Below, one piece after another: positions 9,205-19,018 of a stretch of 64,000 bases of DNA. Numbering within the stretch: the first letter of the stretch is position 1; each line of letters opens with the position of its first letter. The position numbers and the translations under genes are program-made. Source of the DNA: Catellatospora tritici (GTDB taxonomy: Bacteria; Actinomycetota; Actinomycetes; Mycobacteriales; Micromonosporaceae); the NCBI RefSeq assembly GCF_019083965.1, contig NZ_JAHRCY010000028.1, positions 1-64,000 of the forward strand. Direction: 5' to 3'. The notes under the pieces are model-generated. The model made no database searches and was not told the origin of the DNA. It saw nothing but the letters and a program-made list of their open reading frames with translations.

Positions 9205-9489
9205 CTAGCGCCCGCCAGCCACGATCTGCCCGCGTGCTTCGACCAAGGCCGATAGTGTCGTCCGCGACTCCAGTCGCCCCGCCAGTTCCTTGATCTGCTG
9301 GATGATCTCGCGGTCGTTCTCAGTCAGGTCGACGAATGGATGGTGGGCATCGGCCACGGCTGTCGCCATCTGCATTCGCGGATCATCGTCCTTGTGGACG
9401 TCTCCAACCCGGGTTCCGACACTCTGCATCCCAGTGATGGTGAGATCGAGCGCCGCCAGCTCGCTCGGCCACAGTCTGCCGTTTTTCAT
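9205..9489 (-). CDS. Small acidic protein, first gene of the HTTM cassette
   Basis: 94 residues from an ATG preceded by AAAGGA (9500-9505, reverse strand) in an unusually AT-rich leader. It has no signal peptide or membrane segment. The middle (VDLTENDREIIQQIKELAGRL) is probably helical and acidic, and the end is RGQIVAGGR. Its position, directly before two membrane proteins of SdpA/SdpB type, would suit a peptide substrate, an immunity factor or a regulator. It does not look like SdpC, which is longer and exported. Function unknown. Confidence 0.6.
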   Translation of the reverse strand: MKNGRLWPSELAALDLTITGMQSVGTRVGDVHKDDDPRMQMATAVADAHHPFVDLTENDREIIQQIKELAGRLESRTTLSALVEARGQIVAGGR

Positions 9490-9596
9490 ATTTCTTATAT
9501 CCTTTCAGTTAGGTTAGCCCGATTATCTCAGCATATGCGTAGGTGTTCGTCAAACAACTGAGGCCTGGTTTTGTTCAGTCAGCGCGGCGTCGGTAT

Positions 9597-10395
9597 TTAG
9601 CGGAGTTGGGCTCCGCCTGTTGATGGTGGGTCCGTACCTGAGCGCTTACGGTGTGGTGCACGATTGAGGTCGGGGCGTGCTGGCCTGGCGGGTTGTCTGG
9701 TGAGTGATCCCTCTGGGCGGCGCGGTCGGAGACCAGTGCGGCCACGGCCGCGTAGGTCTCGTCGAAGTCTTCGCGGCGTCCGAAGAAGCGTTGGAGGGTG
9801 CGCCACTGCTTGTGCTCGGCGTTTGGCGTGTTCCACGCAGATCCGTTCCGATGACTGCTGGTGACATTGCGCGTCCCAGATCGCCAGGTCGAGGGACTCG
9901 CGGGCGGCGCGCAGCTGCGGCGCCTGCGCGGCGAGCGTCTCGACGTCGCCGGTGGCGATCGCGGTCTGGCTGGCGGCGATCACTCCGAGCAGGACGTGCA
10001 GGCCCTCAGCCGCGTGGGCGGCGGCTACCGGGTTCGGTCCGGCTTCCCGCTGCTAGGCGATGATCCGCAGTGGCGTGGCGGCCCGCAGGACCTGCCAGCG
10101 GATGAACTCGACCCGCTTGACCGGGTCGTCGCCGGCTCCGGCGGAGTCGATCTGCTGCTCTCACGCCGCGTGTCGCGACGTGTTGTCCAACGGAACCGAG
10201 TCGGCCAGCAGGCGCTCGCCCTGGACCATGCCCAACAGCGCGTTGGCCATCCGCACCCGGTACACCTCGGCACCGCCGAGCCTGCCCGCCTGCTCTGCGT
10301 GCTCGGCGGCAGTGCCCGCCCCCGTGTACATGCCCAGCGCTGTCATCGCTGCGGTGATCTGCTCCACCGTGGCCGGGGCTCTCCACCCTCATCAC
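9597..10395 (-). pseudogene. Broken gene of unknown function
   Basis: The minus strand holds protein-like segments in different frames. One (10161-10367) begins MEQITAAMTALGMYTG and contains ANALLGMVQGERLLADS. A second (around 9800-9983) contains VETLAAQAPQLRAARESL and ICVEHAKRRAQ. Between them lies at least one stop and one frame change. Both have the alanine-rich helical composition of a single gene of roughly 230 residues that has decayed. I do not recognise the family. Confidence 0.45.
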
Positions 10396-10473
10396 TTACG
10401 CCGCTCATGTCCGCAGAGACTATCGGTCCGCCCGAAGCGCGACGCAGTCGAGCAACAGCCCTGACCTACCGCC

Positions 10474-10515
10474 AATTTCGTGTCGCCAGGCACTGCCATT
10501 TTCATGTCGCCCGAC
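10474..10515. repeat. IS21-like end motif, possible insertion scar
   Basis: Two imperfect copies of TTTCGTGTCGCC / TTTCATGTCGCC lie 23 bp apart. Multiple short repeats at the termini are typical of IS21-type elements in actinomycetes. No IS21 gene is nearby, so this would be a leftover end. A related pair is seen at 43663-43703. Confidence 0.35.
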
Positions 10516-10519
10516 AAGG

Positions 10520-11143
10520 GTGCTGCAGCAGGCGTGTGGGTGGTGTCGGGGTCCGGTCGCTTACTCGGGCCGGGGCAAGGTGCCGCGCTACTGCAAGCAG
10601 GGGTGCCGCCAGCGCGCCTACGAGCTGCGCACCGCCGAGCGGCGACGCCTGGCCGACCTCGACGCAGGGCGCATCGCCGCGGTGCCGGCACAGCGGGTCG
10701 TCGAGCGGATCGCGCCGTGGCCGAGCGACCTGGGCGGCTGGGAACGGGCGTTGCGCGTACTCGAGGAGCAGCTGCGGGACGGGACGCTGCCGGTACGCGA
10801 CCACGCCCGGATCGACTGGCTGCTGCGCCAGCTGCTGACCAAACTCGACCGCCCGTCGACGACGTCGGCGGCTGCGCCCGCGACGCCGGCGGGCGCGCAG
10901 CTGCTCGATCTGCCCGCCGTGAAGCTGGTCGACGCCGTTCTCGTCGAGCTGGGCACGGCGGCTCGGCCGGTCACGCTGTCCGCCGTGGCGAGCCGGGCGC
11001 GGGTGGGCGTCGACGTCGCCCGGGGCGCGGTGGCCGCGCTCCAGACGACCGGACAGGTCCGCCTCGTCGGCGCCGGTGATGTCACGGTCGACGCGACCAC
11101 CGTGGCCGAGCACGCCCGTTGGCGGGCACTGCGGACTCGGTGA
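10520..11143 (+). CDS. Zinc-finger plus winged-helix protein
   Basis: 207 residues. The N-terminus has CGWC and then YCKQGCRQRAYE, a Cys4 zinc ribbon found in many actinomycete plasmid and phage proteins. Residues about 135-195 (VKLVDAVLVELGTAARPVTLSAV... and AVAALQTTGQVRL) look like a winged-helix DNA-binding domain. A regulator or accessory replication protein of a former mobile element is the likeliest role. The next gene follows after 33 bp on the same strand. Confidence 0.6.
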   Translation: MLQQACGWCRGPVAYSGRGKVPRYCKQGCRQRAYELRTAERRRLADLDAGRIAAVPAQRVVERIAPWPSDLGGWERALRVLEEQLRDGTLPVRDHARIDWLLRQLLTKLDRPSTTSAAAPATPAGAQLLDLPAVKLVDAVLVELGTAARPVTLSAVASRARVGVDVARGAVAALQTTGQVRLVGAGDVTVDATTVAEHARWRALRTR

Positions 11144-11176
11144 CGAACGTCGACTCCCGGCCCGACGGCCACGGCC

Positions 11177-11608
11177 GTGCGGCCTGCGGTGGCCCATACG
11201 TTCGACAACGCCGCAGCCATGTCGCGTGGCGAGCTGGCCCGCTGGTGGGCCGAGCAGCCGCCCGGCGCCGGACGCGAACACCTGTGTCAGCTGCTTGAAG
11301 GGCCGGGCCTGTCCCGTAAGCTGGAGGAGTTGGCGGTCACCGCGGCGTTGGCAGCAGCGGTGCGGCACGGCCTGGGCGAGATGCTGCACCGGGCCGCATT
11401 CTCGGGTTCGACGGTCGAGCAGCTCGCCGCCGCAACCGGCCCACCCGCCACGGCGCTGCCCGATGCCTGGATGACCTGGGCCGGTCAGCAACGCGCAGCC
11501 AGCCTCGTGCCGGTCGCCGAGTTCCAGCACGTCGCCGACCGGTTGGCCGGGAAGGAGCACACCCCGTACGCGTATCCGCAGTGGGCCGTCGACGGCCAGC
11601 CGGGCTGA
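11177..11608 (+). CDS. Hypothetical helical protein
   Basis: 143 residues from a GTG start. It is mostly helical, with MSRGELARWWAEQPPG and a closing segment resembling a short HTH or dimerisation helix (STVEQLAAATG). I recognise no family. It follows the zinc-finger gene and may be co-transcribed. Its 3' half overlaps the tail of the convergent gene, so one of the two reading frames there must be spurious. Confidence 0.5.
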   Translation: MRPAVAHTFDNAAAMSRGELARWWAEQPPGAGREHLCQLLEGPGLSRKLEELAVTAALAAAVRHGLGEMLHRAAFSGSTVEQLAAATGPPATALPDAWMTWAGQQRAASLVPVAEFQHVADRLAGKEHTPYAYPQWAVDGQPG

Positions 11609-12020
11609 CGCGCCCGTGGCTCTGTAGGCGCGTCGGCCGGGAGGTGAACCGGCGCGCCAGGTCCATCCAGTCGTAGAGGGTGACCGCCGGGTCGGCGCCG
11701 ACGCCGTCGGCGATGTGCTCAGCGATCTCCTGCGGTGTCCAGTCGTCGACGAGCACCGGACGCCATCCGACCGCCCTGACGCTCTGCCAATAGGCCCGAC
11801 GCCCCATGCAGCGGACGCTGTCGGTGAGCATGGGCGTGATGTCGCTGCGGGTCAGTTCGGTGCGGATGCCGCCGAACACGGCCTCGTGCGGCCAGTCCCG
11901 CCAGGCCCGCGCGAAAGCCTGCTCGATCATCTGGCTGCTGCGGTGGACTTTCAGGGCCGCGCAACCGACGGCCAGCCCTTGCCCGACAGTGCTGATCTGC
12001 TGGTCCCGTGTCTGCGCCAT
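11337..12020 (-). CDS. Hypothetical protein; only the N-terminal part looks real
   Basis: The first about 130 residues (MAQTRDQQISTVG, WPHEAVFGGIRTELTRSDI, WTPQEIAEHIADGVGAD, LYDWMDLARRF) have normal composition and look like a plasmid-type hypothetical protein. After that the frame becomes an Arg/Pro-rich string lying antisense to the convergent gene. It has therefore probably lost its natural stop by a frameshift near 11640. No function can be inferred. Confidence 0.4.
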   Translation of the reverse strand: MAQTRDQQISTVGQGLAVGCAALKVHRSSQMIEQAFARAWRDWPHEAVFGGIRTELTRSDITPMLTDSVRCMGRRAYWQSVRAVGWRPVLVDDWTPQEIAEHIADGVGADPAVTLYDWMDLARRFTSRPTRLQSHGRVSPAGRRRPTADTRTGCAPSRPTGRRRAGTRRPARGWLRVADRPRSSRHRAAPWRVGRLRRRAARPSNPRMRPGAASRPGRAAPLLPTPR

Positions 12021-12210
12021 CCTGCCCCCGTCGTTGATCGTTTCTCACCTCAACGGGGCAGCGGCCTCGATGTCACGTCCGCCCGGCAGCAACCCCGGTC
12101 GTCACTGATGATCGGTGCCGGAGCATCCACAAGAGGCGTGTCGCCCCCACCGCCTTCGACCTGCCGCAATGTGCCGTCGTTTTCGGAGATACCTTGGTAC
12201 TTCTCGGTGA

Positions 12211-13029
12211 GGGGCTGTTGCATTGAGCGTTGGCGTGATCGAGGCAGACTCGAGCCGTGAAGTCCTCGTCCCGTTCGCGTTCGTGGCTGCCTGCGAGGTC
12301 GGCGTTCGCCGGGTTCCGGTTTCCGCCGGAGGTGATCGTGGTCGCGGTGCGGTGGTACCTGCGCAGCGGCTTGTCCTACCGCGATGTTGAGGAGCTGCTG
12401 GTCGAGCGGGGCGTCGAGGTCGATCATGTCACGGTGTTCCGCTGGGTGCAGCGGTTCACCCCACTGCTGGCCGACGCCGCGCGGTCCTGCCGACACTCGC
12501 CGGGTGACCGCTGGTTCGTCGACGAGACCTACGTCAAGGTCGGCGGCGTGTGGCGGTACGTGTACCGGGCCGTCGACCAGCACGGGCAGGTCATCGACAT
12601 GCTCGTGTCCACCCGCCGCGACGCCGTCGCGGCCCGCAGGTTCTTCCGCAGGGCGCTGTCGAGGTTCAAGACTCCGACCGAGGTGGTCACCGACGCCGCC
12701 GAGGTCTACCCGGCCGTACTGGATGACCTCGTCCCGCAGGCGTGGCACCACGTCGAGCAATACGCGAACAACCCGATCGAGGCTGACCACAGCCAGCTCA
12801 AACACCGGTTGAGACCGATGCGCGGGCTACGCACCGACAGCACGGCGCAAGTGATCATCGCCGGACACGCGTTCATGCAGGACCTACGCTGCGGACACTA
12901 CGAACTCTCGATCGACCTTCCGCCCACCCGGCGGGTCGCAGCCGCATTCGTCGAACTCGCCCAGGCGATCTGACCCGAGGCAACCACCAAGATCCACCAT
13001 GTCCAGTGACCCGATAACGCAACGGCGCC
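12211..13029 (+). mobile_element. IS6-family insertion sequence, apparently complete
   Basis: An 819-bp element. The left end is GGGGCTGTTGCATTGAGCG and the right end reads ...ATAACGCAACGGCGCC. The outer 10-12 bases form imperfect inverted repeats of the IS6/IS26 type (GGCnCTGTTGC). One full transposase gene lies inside. The flanking 8-mers are not obviously identical, so no clean target duplication is visible. Confidence 0.85.
12257..12973 (+). CDS. IS6-family DDE transposase
   Basis: 238 residues from a GTG start 46 bp inside the left end. An N-terminal HTH region (YRDVEELLVERGVEVDHVTV) is followed by the DDE catalytic core: Asp in RWFVDETYVKV, Asp in TEVVTDAAEVY and Glu in NNPIEADHSQLK. 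It ends LRCGHYELSI...FVELAQAI. All catalytic positions are intact, so it may be active and could act on the defective copies and MITEs elsewhere in the window. Confidence 0.9.
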   Translation: MKSSSRSRSWLPARSAFAGFRFPPEVIVVAVRWYLRSGLSYRDVEELLVERGVEVDHVTVFRWVQRFTPLLADAARSCRHSPGDRWFVDETYVKVGGVWRYVYRAVDQHGQVIDMLVSTRRDAVAARRFFRRALSRFKTPTEVVTDAAEVYPAVLDDLVPQAWHHVEQYANNPIEADHSQLKHRLRPMRGLRTDSTAQVIIAGHAFMQDLRCGHYELSIDLPPTRRVAAAFVELAQAI

Positions 13030-13125
13030 GGCGGCAGGCATCCGATCGGCAACCGTCTACGGCCATCGAGCGGATGCGGTGGGCCAGGCCGGATTGGCAG
13101 TCTTTCGTGTGAGCCAGAGGGGGCG

Positions 13126-15327
13126 ATGGTGAAACACGGATCGGCACCGCAGGCACCACGCGACGGAGGGTTTTCTGCTCGCATCGTCGCGCACCCCAGC
13201 GACCACGATGTGGCGCGACACGTCGATGACTGGCTTACCCGCGCCGGCGTGTCACGTCCGCCTGCGGACGGCCACGCCGAAGCGGTAGTGGTGATCTTGT
13301 CCGCCGAGGCACTCGCAGATCCCGCCTGGCTCGGCCCGGGAGAGTTCGCCGGCAGAGTCGTGCCGCTGCGAGTAGGCGCTCTCGACGCCGAACTGGTGCC
13401 CGAGCCGTTGCGCAGGTTGAACTGGCTCGATTGGCAACCGGCCGTCCCGGCAGCGACTCTCGGCGCTCTGCTGGCCGCCTTGTATGCCGACCCTGCCCGG
13501 CGTGAGCTCATCCGCGACCTGTCGTACCAGGCCACCGCGTGGGAGTCGGCACGCCGACCCGATGCGATGGTCATCGACGACTACCGCCGGGCACGCCAGA
13601 TGGCTGATGCCCTGAACGACATCGCCGGCGACCGCACCGGCGGCGTGTCAGCGTCCATGGCCGACTTCGTGCGGCGCTCACTGGTCGTGTCGCAACGCCG
13701 GCGACGCAACCTGCGCGTGCGCCAGACAGTGCTGGCCGCCGTGGTCGCAGCCGCGGTGCTGATCGCAGCCGTAGCCTATCCGCTGATCCGCCGCGGCGGT
13801 TTCAACAACCATGAGGCGATCGCCACCACGGGCGAGCCGATCCTCGTAGCCGAAATGCCGGAATGGACTGCGGCGAACGCCGCCGCTCTGCTCCGCAACG
13901 GATCACCCCCGCAACAGCAGCTCGCTCGGGCAACACTGCTCGAGACGTTGAACCAGCCGTGGACCATCGGCGACGCGAGCGTGATCGAAGCCAAACTCAG
14001 CGTGGTTCTGTTCCACGAAGGCCGGCACGCGGCCGTGCTGTTTCGCGATGGGCCGGTGTCGGCGCTCGCCGTCCTGGACATCCGCACGTCGCAGATCCAG
14101 TGGACGGTTGACCTGCCGGTGGTGTATTGGGATGTCTCGGTGTCGGCGGATGACGAAACGGCGCTGGTCGTCGGCCGTTACGGTGCCGCGGTCGTGGACC
14201 TGCGCGCTCGGGCGGTGCGGGCGCTGCCGGGACACGACGAATACCTCCGGGCCCGGCTCAACGGCTCCCAGACGGCGGCGGTCCGCATGCTCGACGGGCG
14301 TATCGGCCTGATGGATATGGCGGATGGAGCGTTGACGGTGGTCGCCACCTACAGCGAGGTCACGGCTGTGGTGGCGCTGCCCAGTGGCGGTGGCGTGGCG
14401 TTAGTGCGAGAGGCGGCCGACCGCATGGCCATGATCGATCTGATGACGGGCCGCACGGTGGCGTCTGGCGTCATCGCGGCGGCCGAGGACGCTGCCGGTG
14501 ACATCGCACCCGACGGCCGTCAGGCGATCGTGGAGGGTGCCGACGGCCAGTTCTGGCGGTTCGGCACGGGCACGAGTGCTACCCCGACCGGCATCGTGGT
14601 CCCGGCCGGGGTGGTCGGATTCGCATGGGTAGCACCCGAGGTGGGAGTGGTGTTTAGCACCGACCGGCGGGCGGAGGTCTACTACCTGCCGCGGGCTGAA
14701 CCGCTCGGGATGGTGTGTCATGACGTGCCACGCATCCGGGAGGTGCGCGGTGTGGCCGGGTCGGATGAGCTGAGTTGTTTCGGTGAGACGACGATGGTCT
14801 TCGTCCACCTACCGTCCGGACCCATCGGTTCGCAGGGCGGGCTGGTGCGGACTCGGACGTCGTCAGCCGGGGGGACCAGCGTGGTCGCCGAGGGAAGCCA
14901 GGTGCGTGTCCGGTGGCAGGCGGCCGGCTCCGCGCAGGCGCTGCAGCCGCTCGCCTCCGCCGCCGCGGCGGTCGCCGTGTCCGCTGATGGACGCCAGGTC
15001 CTCGTCGGGGCAGACGACGGCTCCGTGCTCGTCATCGACCTGTCGAATCCCGGCGGCGCCGTGGTGGTCGTGCGATGGCACACCCCGGACAGGGCCGCGG
15101 TGATCGCAGCCGGGTGGGCGTCTGGGCCGATCGTACAGTCGGCATCCGGTCAGACGTGGGCGGTGCCGTCGTGTGCGGACTGCGTGACCGATACCGGTCT
15201 CATCGAGACGTTCCAACAGCGTTTCACCGGCTGCCTAAGCACCCATCAGCTGGAATTCATGGACAGCGAGACCAGGCAACTGCTGGGCATCCGCGAGTGC
15301 GCCCGGCCGATCGGCAGCGTGTCGTGA
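13126..15327 (+). CDS. Membrane beta-propeller protein with a degenerate TIR-like domain
   Basis: 733 residues. Residues 15-110 look like a decayed TIR fold. There is no FISYS motif, but AEAVVVILSAEALADPAW and a conserved-looking strand VVPLRVG remain where TIR proteins carry strand D and the following region. A hydrophobic helix spans about 199-222, followed by an extracellular region of propeller type (SALAVLDIRT, VAVSADGRQVLVGADDGSV). The C-terminus has a CADC motif and two further cysteines. The next gene starts at the GTGA that holds this stop. An inactive TIR coupled to an apparently active one suggests a scaffold or regulator, which is inference. Confidence 0.7.
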   Translation: MVKHGSAPQAPRDGGFSARIVAHPSDHDVARHVDDWLTRAGVSRPPADGHAEAVVVILSAEALADPAWLGPGEFAGRVVPLRVGALDAELVPEPLRRLNWLDWQPAVPAATLGALLAALYADPARRELIRDLSYQATAWESARRPDAMVIDDYRRARQMADALNDIAGDRTGGVSASMADFVRRSLVVSQRRRRNLRVRQTVLAAVVAAAVLIAAVAYPLIRRGGFNNHEAIATTGEPILVAEMPEWTAANAAALLRNGSPPQQQLARATLLETLNQPWTIGDASVIEAKLSVVLFHEGRHAAVLFRDGPVSALAVLDIRTSQIQWTVDLPVVYWDVSVSADDETALVVGRYGAAVVDLRARAVRALPGHDEYLRARLNGSQTAAVRMLDGRIGLMDMADGALTVVATYSEVTAVVALPSGGGVALVREAADRMAMIDLMTGRTVASGVIAAAEDAAGDIAPDGRQAIVEGADGQFWRFGTGTSATPTGIVVPAGVVGFAWVAPEVGVVFSTDRRAEVYYLPRAEPLGMVCHDVPRIREVRGVAGSDELSCFGETTMVFVHLPSGPIGSQGGLVRTRTSSAGGTSVVAEGSQVRVRWQAAGSAQALQPLASAAAAVAVSADGRQVLVGADDGSVLVIDLSNPGGAVVVVRWHTPDRAAVIAAGWASGPIVQSASGQTWAVPSCADCVTDTGLIETFQQRFTGCLSTHQLEFMDSETRQLLGIRECARPIGSVS

Positions 15328-17579
15328 ACCACATCTTCATCTCATACAGCCGCCAGGACGGCGCCTGGGTCCGTGCGCTGCTGACCCAGCTGGAAACCCG
15401 CAAACTCCCGACCTGGATCGACCAGCGTGACATCCCGGCGTCGCTGCCATGGCTGAGCGAAGTGCAAGACGCCATCGACGAAGCCGACCTTTTCCTGATC
15501 TGCGACTCGCCGGAGTTCCGGGAGTCGTCGAATTGCGCAGCAGAACTCGCCCTGGCCGTGAAAGGCGCGAAACCCAGATTCCAGGTCACGGTCGGTCAGG
15601 ACGCCGCCGTCGCGGCAGCGCACATCGCTGAAACCCTGGCCGGGATCGATCCGCGACGGCGTATCCGCACCAGCCTACGAGTACAGGCACGCGACTGGGA
15701 CCGGGCCGGACGTCCACGCCGGGCGCTGGCCAACCGGTGGCAGGCCCGCTGGCTTCGCCGCGCGACAACCATCGCGCCAGCGCTGACAGAAGCCGAACGC
15801 ACTTTCCTGCGGGCCAGCCGCACCAGAGCCAACAGCCGCACTGCCGGAGTCATGGCGCTCGTCCTCCTCACAGCAGTGGGTGTGGGTGTAGCCCGGGGAT
15901 TCATAGCGGCCAAGAACCTCGTCGACTCGACCAACGACCGCCAGGCCGCCGCCTATGCGACGTCCCTGCAGCAGGTCGCCGTCGCTCGGACCGACCCGTA
16001 TCGCGGCCTGGCCATCGCCGCCGGGCTCAGCGGTGACGAAGCACAGGTCCACGCCCTGGTCGTGCAGGCCGCACTGCATGACCCGGTACCGTCAGATGCC
16101 TTCACCGTCCCCGCCGCGGCGACAATATTCGCCACGACACCGGTCGGCTCCGACGTCGTCATCACCGACAGGCACGGCAGCTACTGGGGCAGGAAAGCCA
16201 CCGCAGCCGACACACGCTCGGCCACACCCGTCGCCCCTCCGGCCACCCATTCGGTCGCCACACCCGCGAACGTCACCGTCACACCAGTGCCTCGCACCGC
16301 CCAAGTACAAGTACACCGCGGCGGGCAGCTGAACCGGATCGTCACCTTCACCGCCGCTCCCCACGCGATCACACCATCACCCAACCAGCGCATGATCGCC
16401 GCCGCGGTCGGCGACCATGTCGAGATCATCGACATACGTACCGGCCAGATCCGCTCAACACTGCGAGGCGCCCCAGCACCCGTCATCGCGCTCGCCTGGT
16501 CCGCCGACGGACACCGGATCTGGGGACTCAGCCCCGGCCATGTCATCAGCTGGCCCATCGGCGACACCTCCACGATCGCCGACGACCCGACCGTCGCCTA
16601 CAACTCCGTACTGCCTGCCCGCGACCCAGGCGCCGTGTGGCTGGTCAGCGAACACACCCTGACTGAGGTGGACGCCGCGACCGGACGAGTGCTGGCCACC
16701 CGTACCCTCGACGACACCATCCTCTCCGCAGCTGCCTCCCCGGACGGCAGCCTCGCCGCAGCCAGCGGCCAGAACCACCAGTGGATCGTCGACCTTGCCG
16801 GCACCGCCGCGCCACGCGCCTACGACGTGGCCGACTGTGCACCAGGCCGTCCCAGTTTCCGCGACCAGGCATCGTTCTACCTACCGTGCATCGGCGGCGA
16901 GCTGCTGACGATCGCAACCTCCACCGCTACCATCGCCGACAAACGCACAGTCGGCATCGGCGGCGTGTACGGCGTCAAGGCGATGCAGAGTGGCGAGACG
17001 TTGGTAGGCGACCAGTCGGGACACGTCCTCGCCGTCACCGACAGCGATGCGACGTCTCTGTTTCGCAGCGAATGCCGCGCAGCCATCGCCCGCATCGCGC
17101 TCGCCCCGAACGGACACGCTGCGCTCGCCGTCGGCAACGGTTCAGGGCTGGGAACATGCACCCGGGTCGCGCTACTTAACGCGGGCGGCGAATGGGACGA
17201 CACCACGAGCTGGACATGGAACGTGGTTCTGGAACCCCCCCACGCGTCGATCGTCGCCAACGCCGCAGTATTCGACCGTGACGGAGCCGGGTTCGCGATC
17301 GGCTACAGCGACGGAACAGTGATCCTGCACCCGACCAAGAACGTGACGCCCGCGCTGACAGTCGACACGCTGGTGGGCAGGGTTCGGGACATGCTTACCC
17401 TGCCCACTGGTGACCTGATCATGGTGACGGATGCAGGCATGGCGCAACGGGTGGCGTTCTGCGGGGGTTGCCTGAGCAACAAGGAACTGGCAACGGTGGC
17501 CGCCGACCGCTTGACCCGCGCGCGAAACCTCGGCCTCACCAGCGAAACCCCCACACCAGGCCCGACGTTCGCGCCGTAG
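15324..17579 (+). CDS. TIR-domain membrane protein with C-terminal beta-propeller
   Basis: I start at GTG 15324, overlapping the previous stop by four bases (GTGA), because the TIR begins there: HIFISYSRQDG at residues 3-13. NCAAELALAV gives the glutamate (about residue 74) in the NADase position. A basic juxtamembrane stretch precedes the helix at about 175-194, followed by the linker DPYRGLAIAAGLSGDEA. Propeller repeats fill the rest (VIALAWSADGHRIWGLSPG, TILSAAASPDGSLAAASG). Total 751 residues. The longer frame opening at 15075 runs antiphase through the upstream gene and is not the real start. Confidence 0.82.
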   Translation: MNHIFISYSRQDGAWVRALLTQLETRKLPTWIDQRDIPASLPWLSEVQDAIDEADLFLICDSPEFRESSNCAAELALAVKGAKPRFQVTVGQDAAVAAAHIAETLAGIDPRRRIRTSLRVQARDWDRAGRPRRALANRWQARWLRRATTIAPALTEAERTFLRASRTRANSRTAGVMALVLLTAVGVGVARGFIAAKNLVDSTNDRQAAAYATSLQQVAVARTDPYRGLAIAAGLSGDEAQVHALVVQAALHDPVPSDAFTVPAAATIFATTPVGSDVVITDRHGSYWGRKATAADTRSATPVAPPATHSVATPANVTVTPVPRTAQVQVHRGGQLNRIVTFTAAPHAITPSPNQRMIAAAVGDHVEIIDIRTGQIRSTLRGAPAPVIALAWSADGHRIWGLSPGHVISWPIGDTSTIADDPTVAYNSVLPARDPGAVWLVSEHTLTEVDAATGRVLATRTLDDTILSAAASPDGSLAAASGQNHQWIVDLAGTAAPRAYDVADCAPGRPSFRDQASFYLPCIGGELLTIATSTATIADKRTVGIGGVYGVKAMQSGETLVGDQSGHVLAVTDSDATSLFRSECRAAIARIALAPNGHAALAVGNGSGLGTCTRVALLNAGGEWDDTTSWTWNVVLEPPHASIVANAAVFDRDGAGFAIGYSDGTVILHPTKNVTPALTVDTLVGRVRDMLTLPTGDLIMVTDAGMAQRVAFCGGCLSNKELATVAADRLTRARNLGLTSETPTPGPTFAP

Positions 17580-17726
17580 CGACCATGCATCGGTAGGTGC
17601 CGCTCTACCGGACGACACCGACGTGATGCTTGAGTGCTTCTCAGGTTCCCTTTTAACGTGAGCTTGGCTTTTGACCCTCGCTGCGGGGAATGACAGAAGC
17701 GGCCGTCGCGGCGATATTCGAGGTAA

Positions 17727-18600
<874 letters not shown>

Positions 18601-18639
18601 CCAGCTCAGACCATGTGCCGGAGTTTTGGAACCCTGCAG

Positions 18640-18747
18640 GTCACCCTGCGACTGGTGTGGTCGCGCTACCGCCGACGCCGACAAGCCCAAGCCCGCCACA
18701 GCCACTACCAGCGGCAACGCGAACGACATAACGATCTACCGTTGTAA
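18640..18747 (+). pseudogene. C-terminal fragment of an IS701-like transposase
   Basis: Thirty-five residues (LVWSRYRRRRQAQARHSHY and a basic tail, stop at 18745-18747) resemble the basic C-terminus of IS701-type transposases. A longer fragment of such a gene lies at 51191-51912. The flanking 18748-19018 holds no gene that I can see, apart from the leader of the next one. Confidence 0.4.
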
Positions 18748-19018
18748 ACCAACCCCCGCATTGCAAACTTGACACGCTTTGTCGACGGGCGTCTCATGGG
18801 ATCGGGGAACTGCGGAGATTGTCGGCGAGTGTAGAGGTAGAACGCCCGTTGGGTCAGTGGGCTTGGTTGTACGTTTGGCTGTTTAGCCAAACCTGAACGA
18901 TCTTCGGCTAATGGCGATCATTCGTCTGTCGGGTAGTTGCGTAACCGGCGGCTTCCCTCTCCGGTTTTGGAAGGATTAAGACCTTCGGTATGCAGCACGC
19001 CCAGGAGGCCACTGACCG

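Noticed and set aside
9861-10838. 325-codon plus-strand frame
   Set aside because: It crosses decayed minus-strand coding and the zinc-finger gene in another phase; Arg-rich low-complexity product.
15075-15323. Extended 5' end of the second coupled TIR gene
   Set aside because: These codons are antiphase to the upstream propeller protein; the TIR domain begins immediately at GTG 15324.
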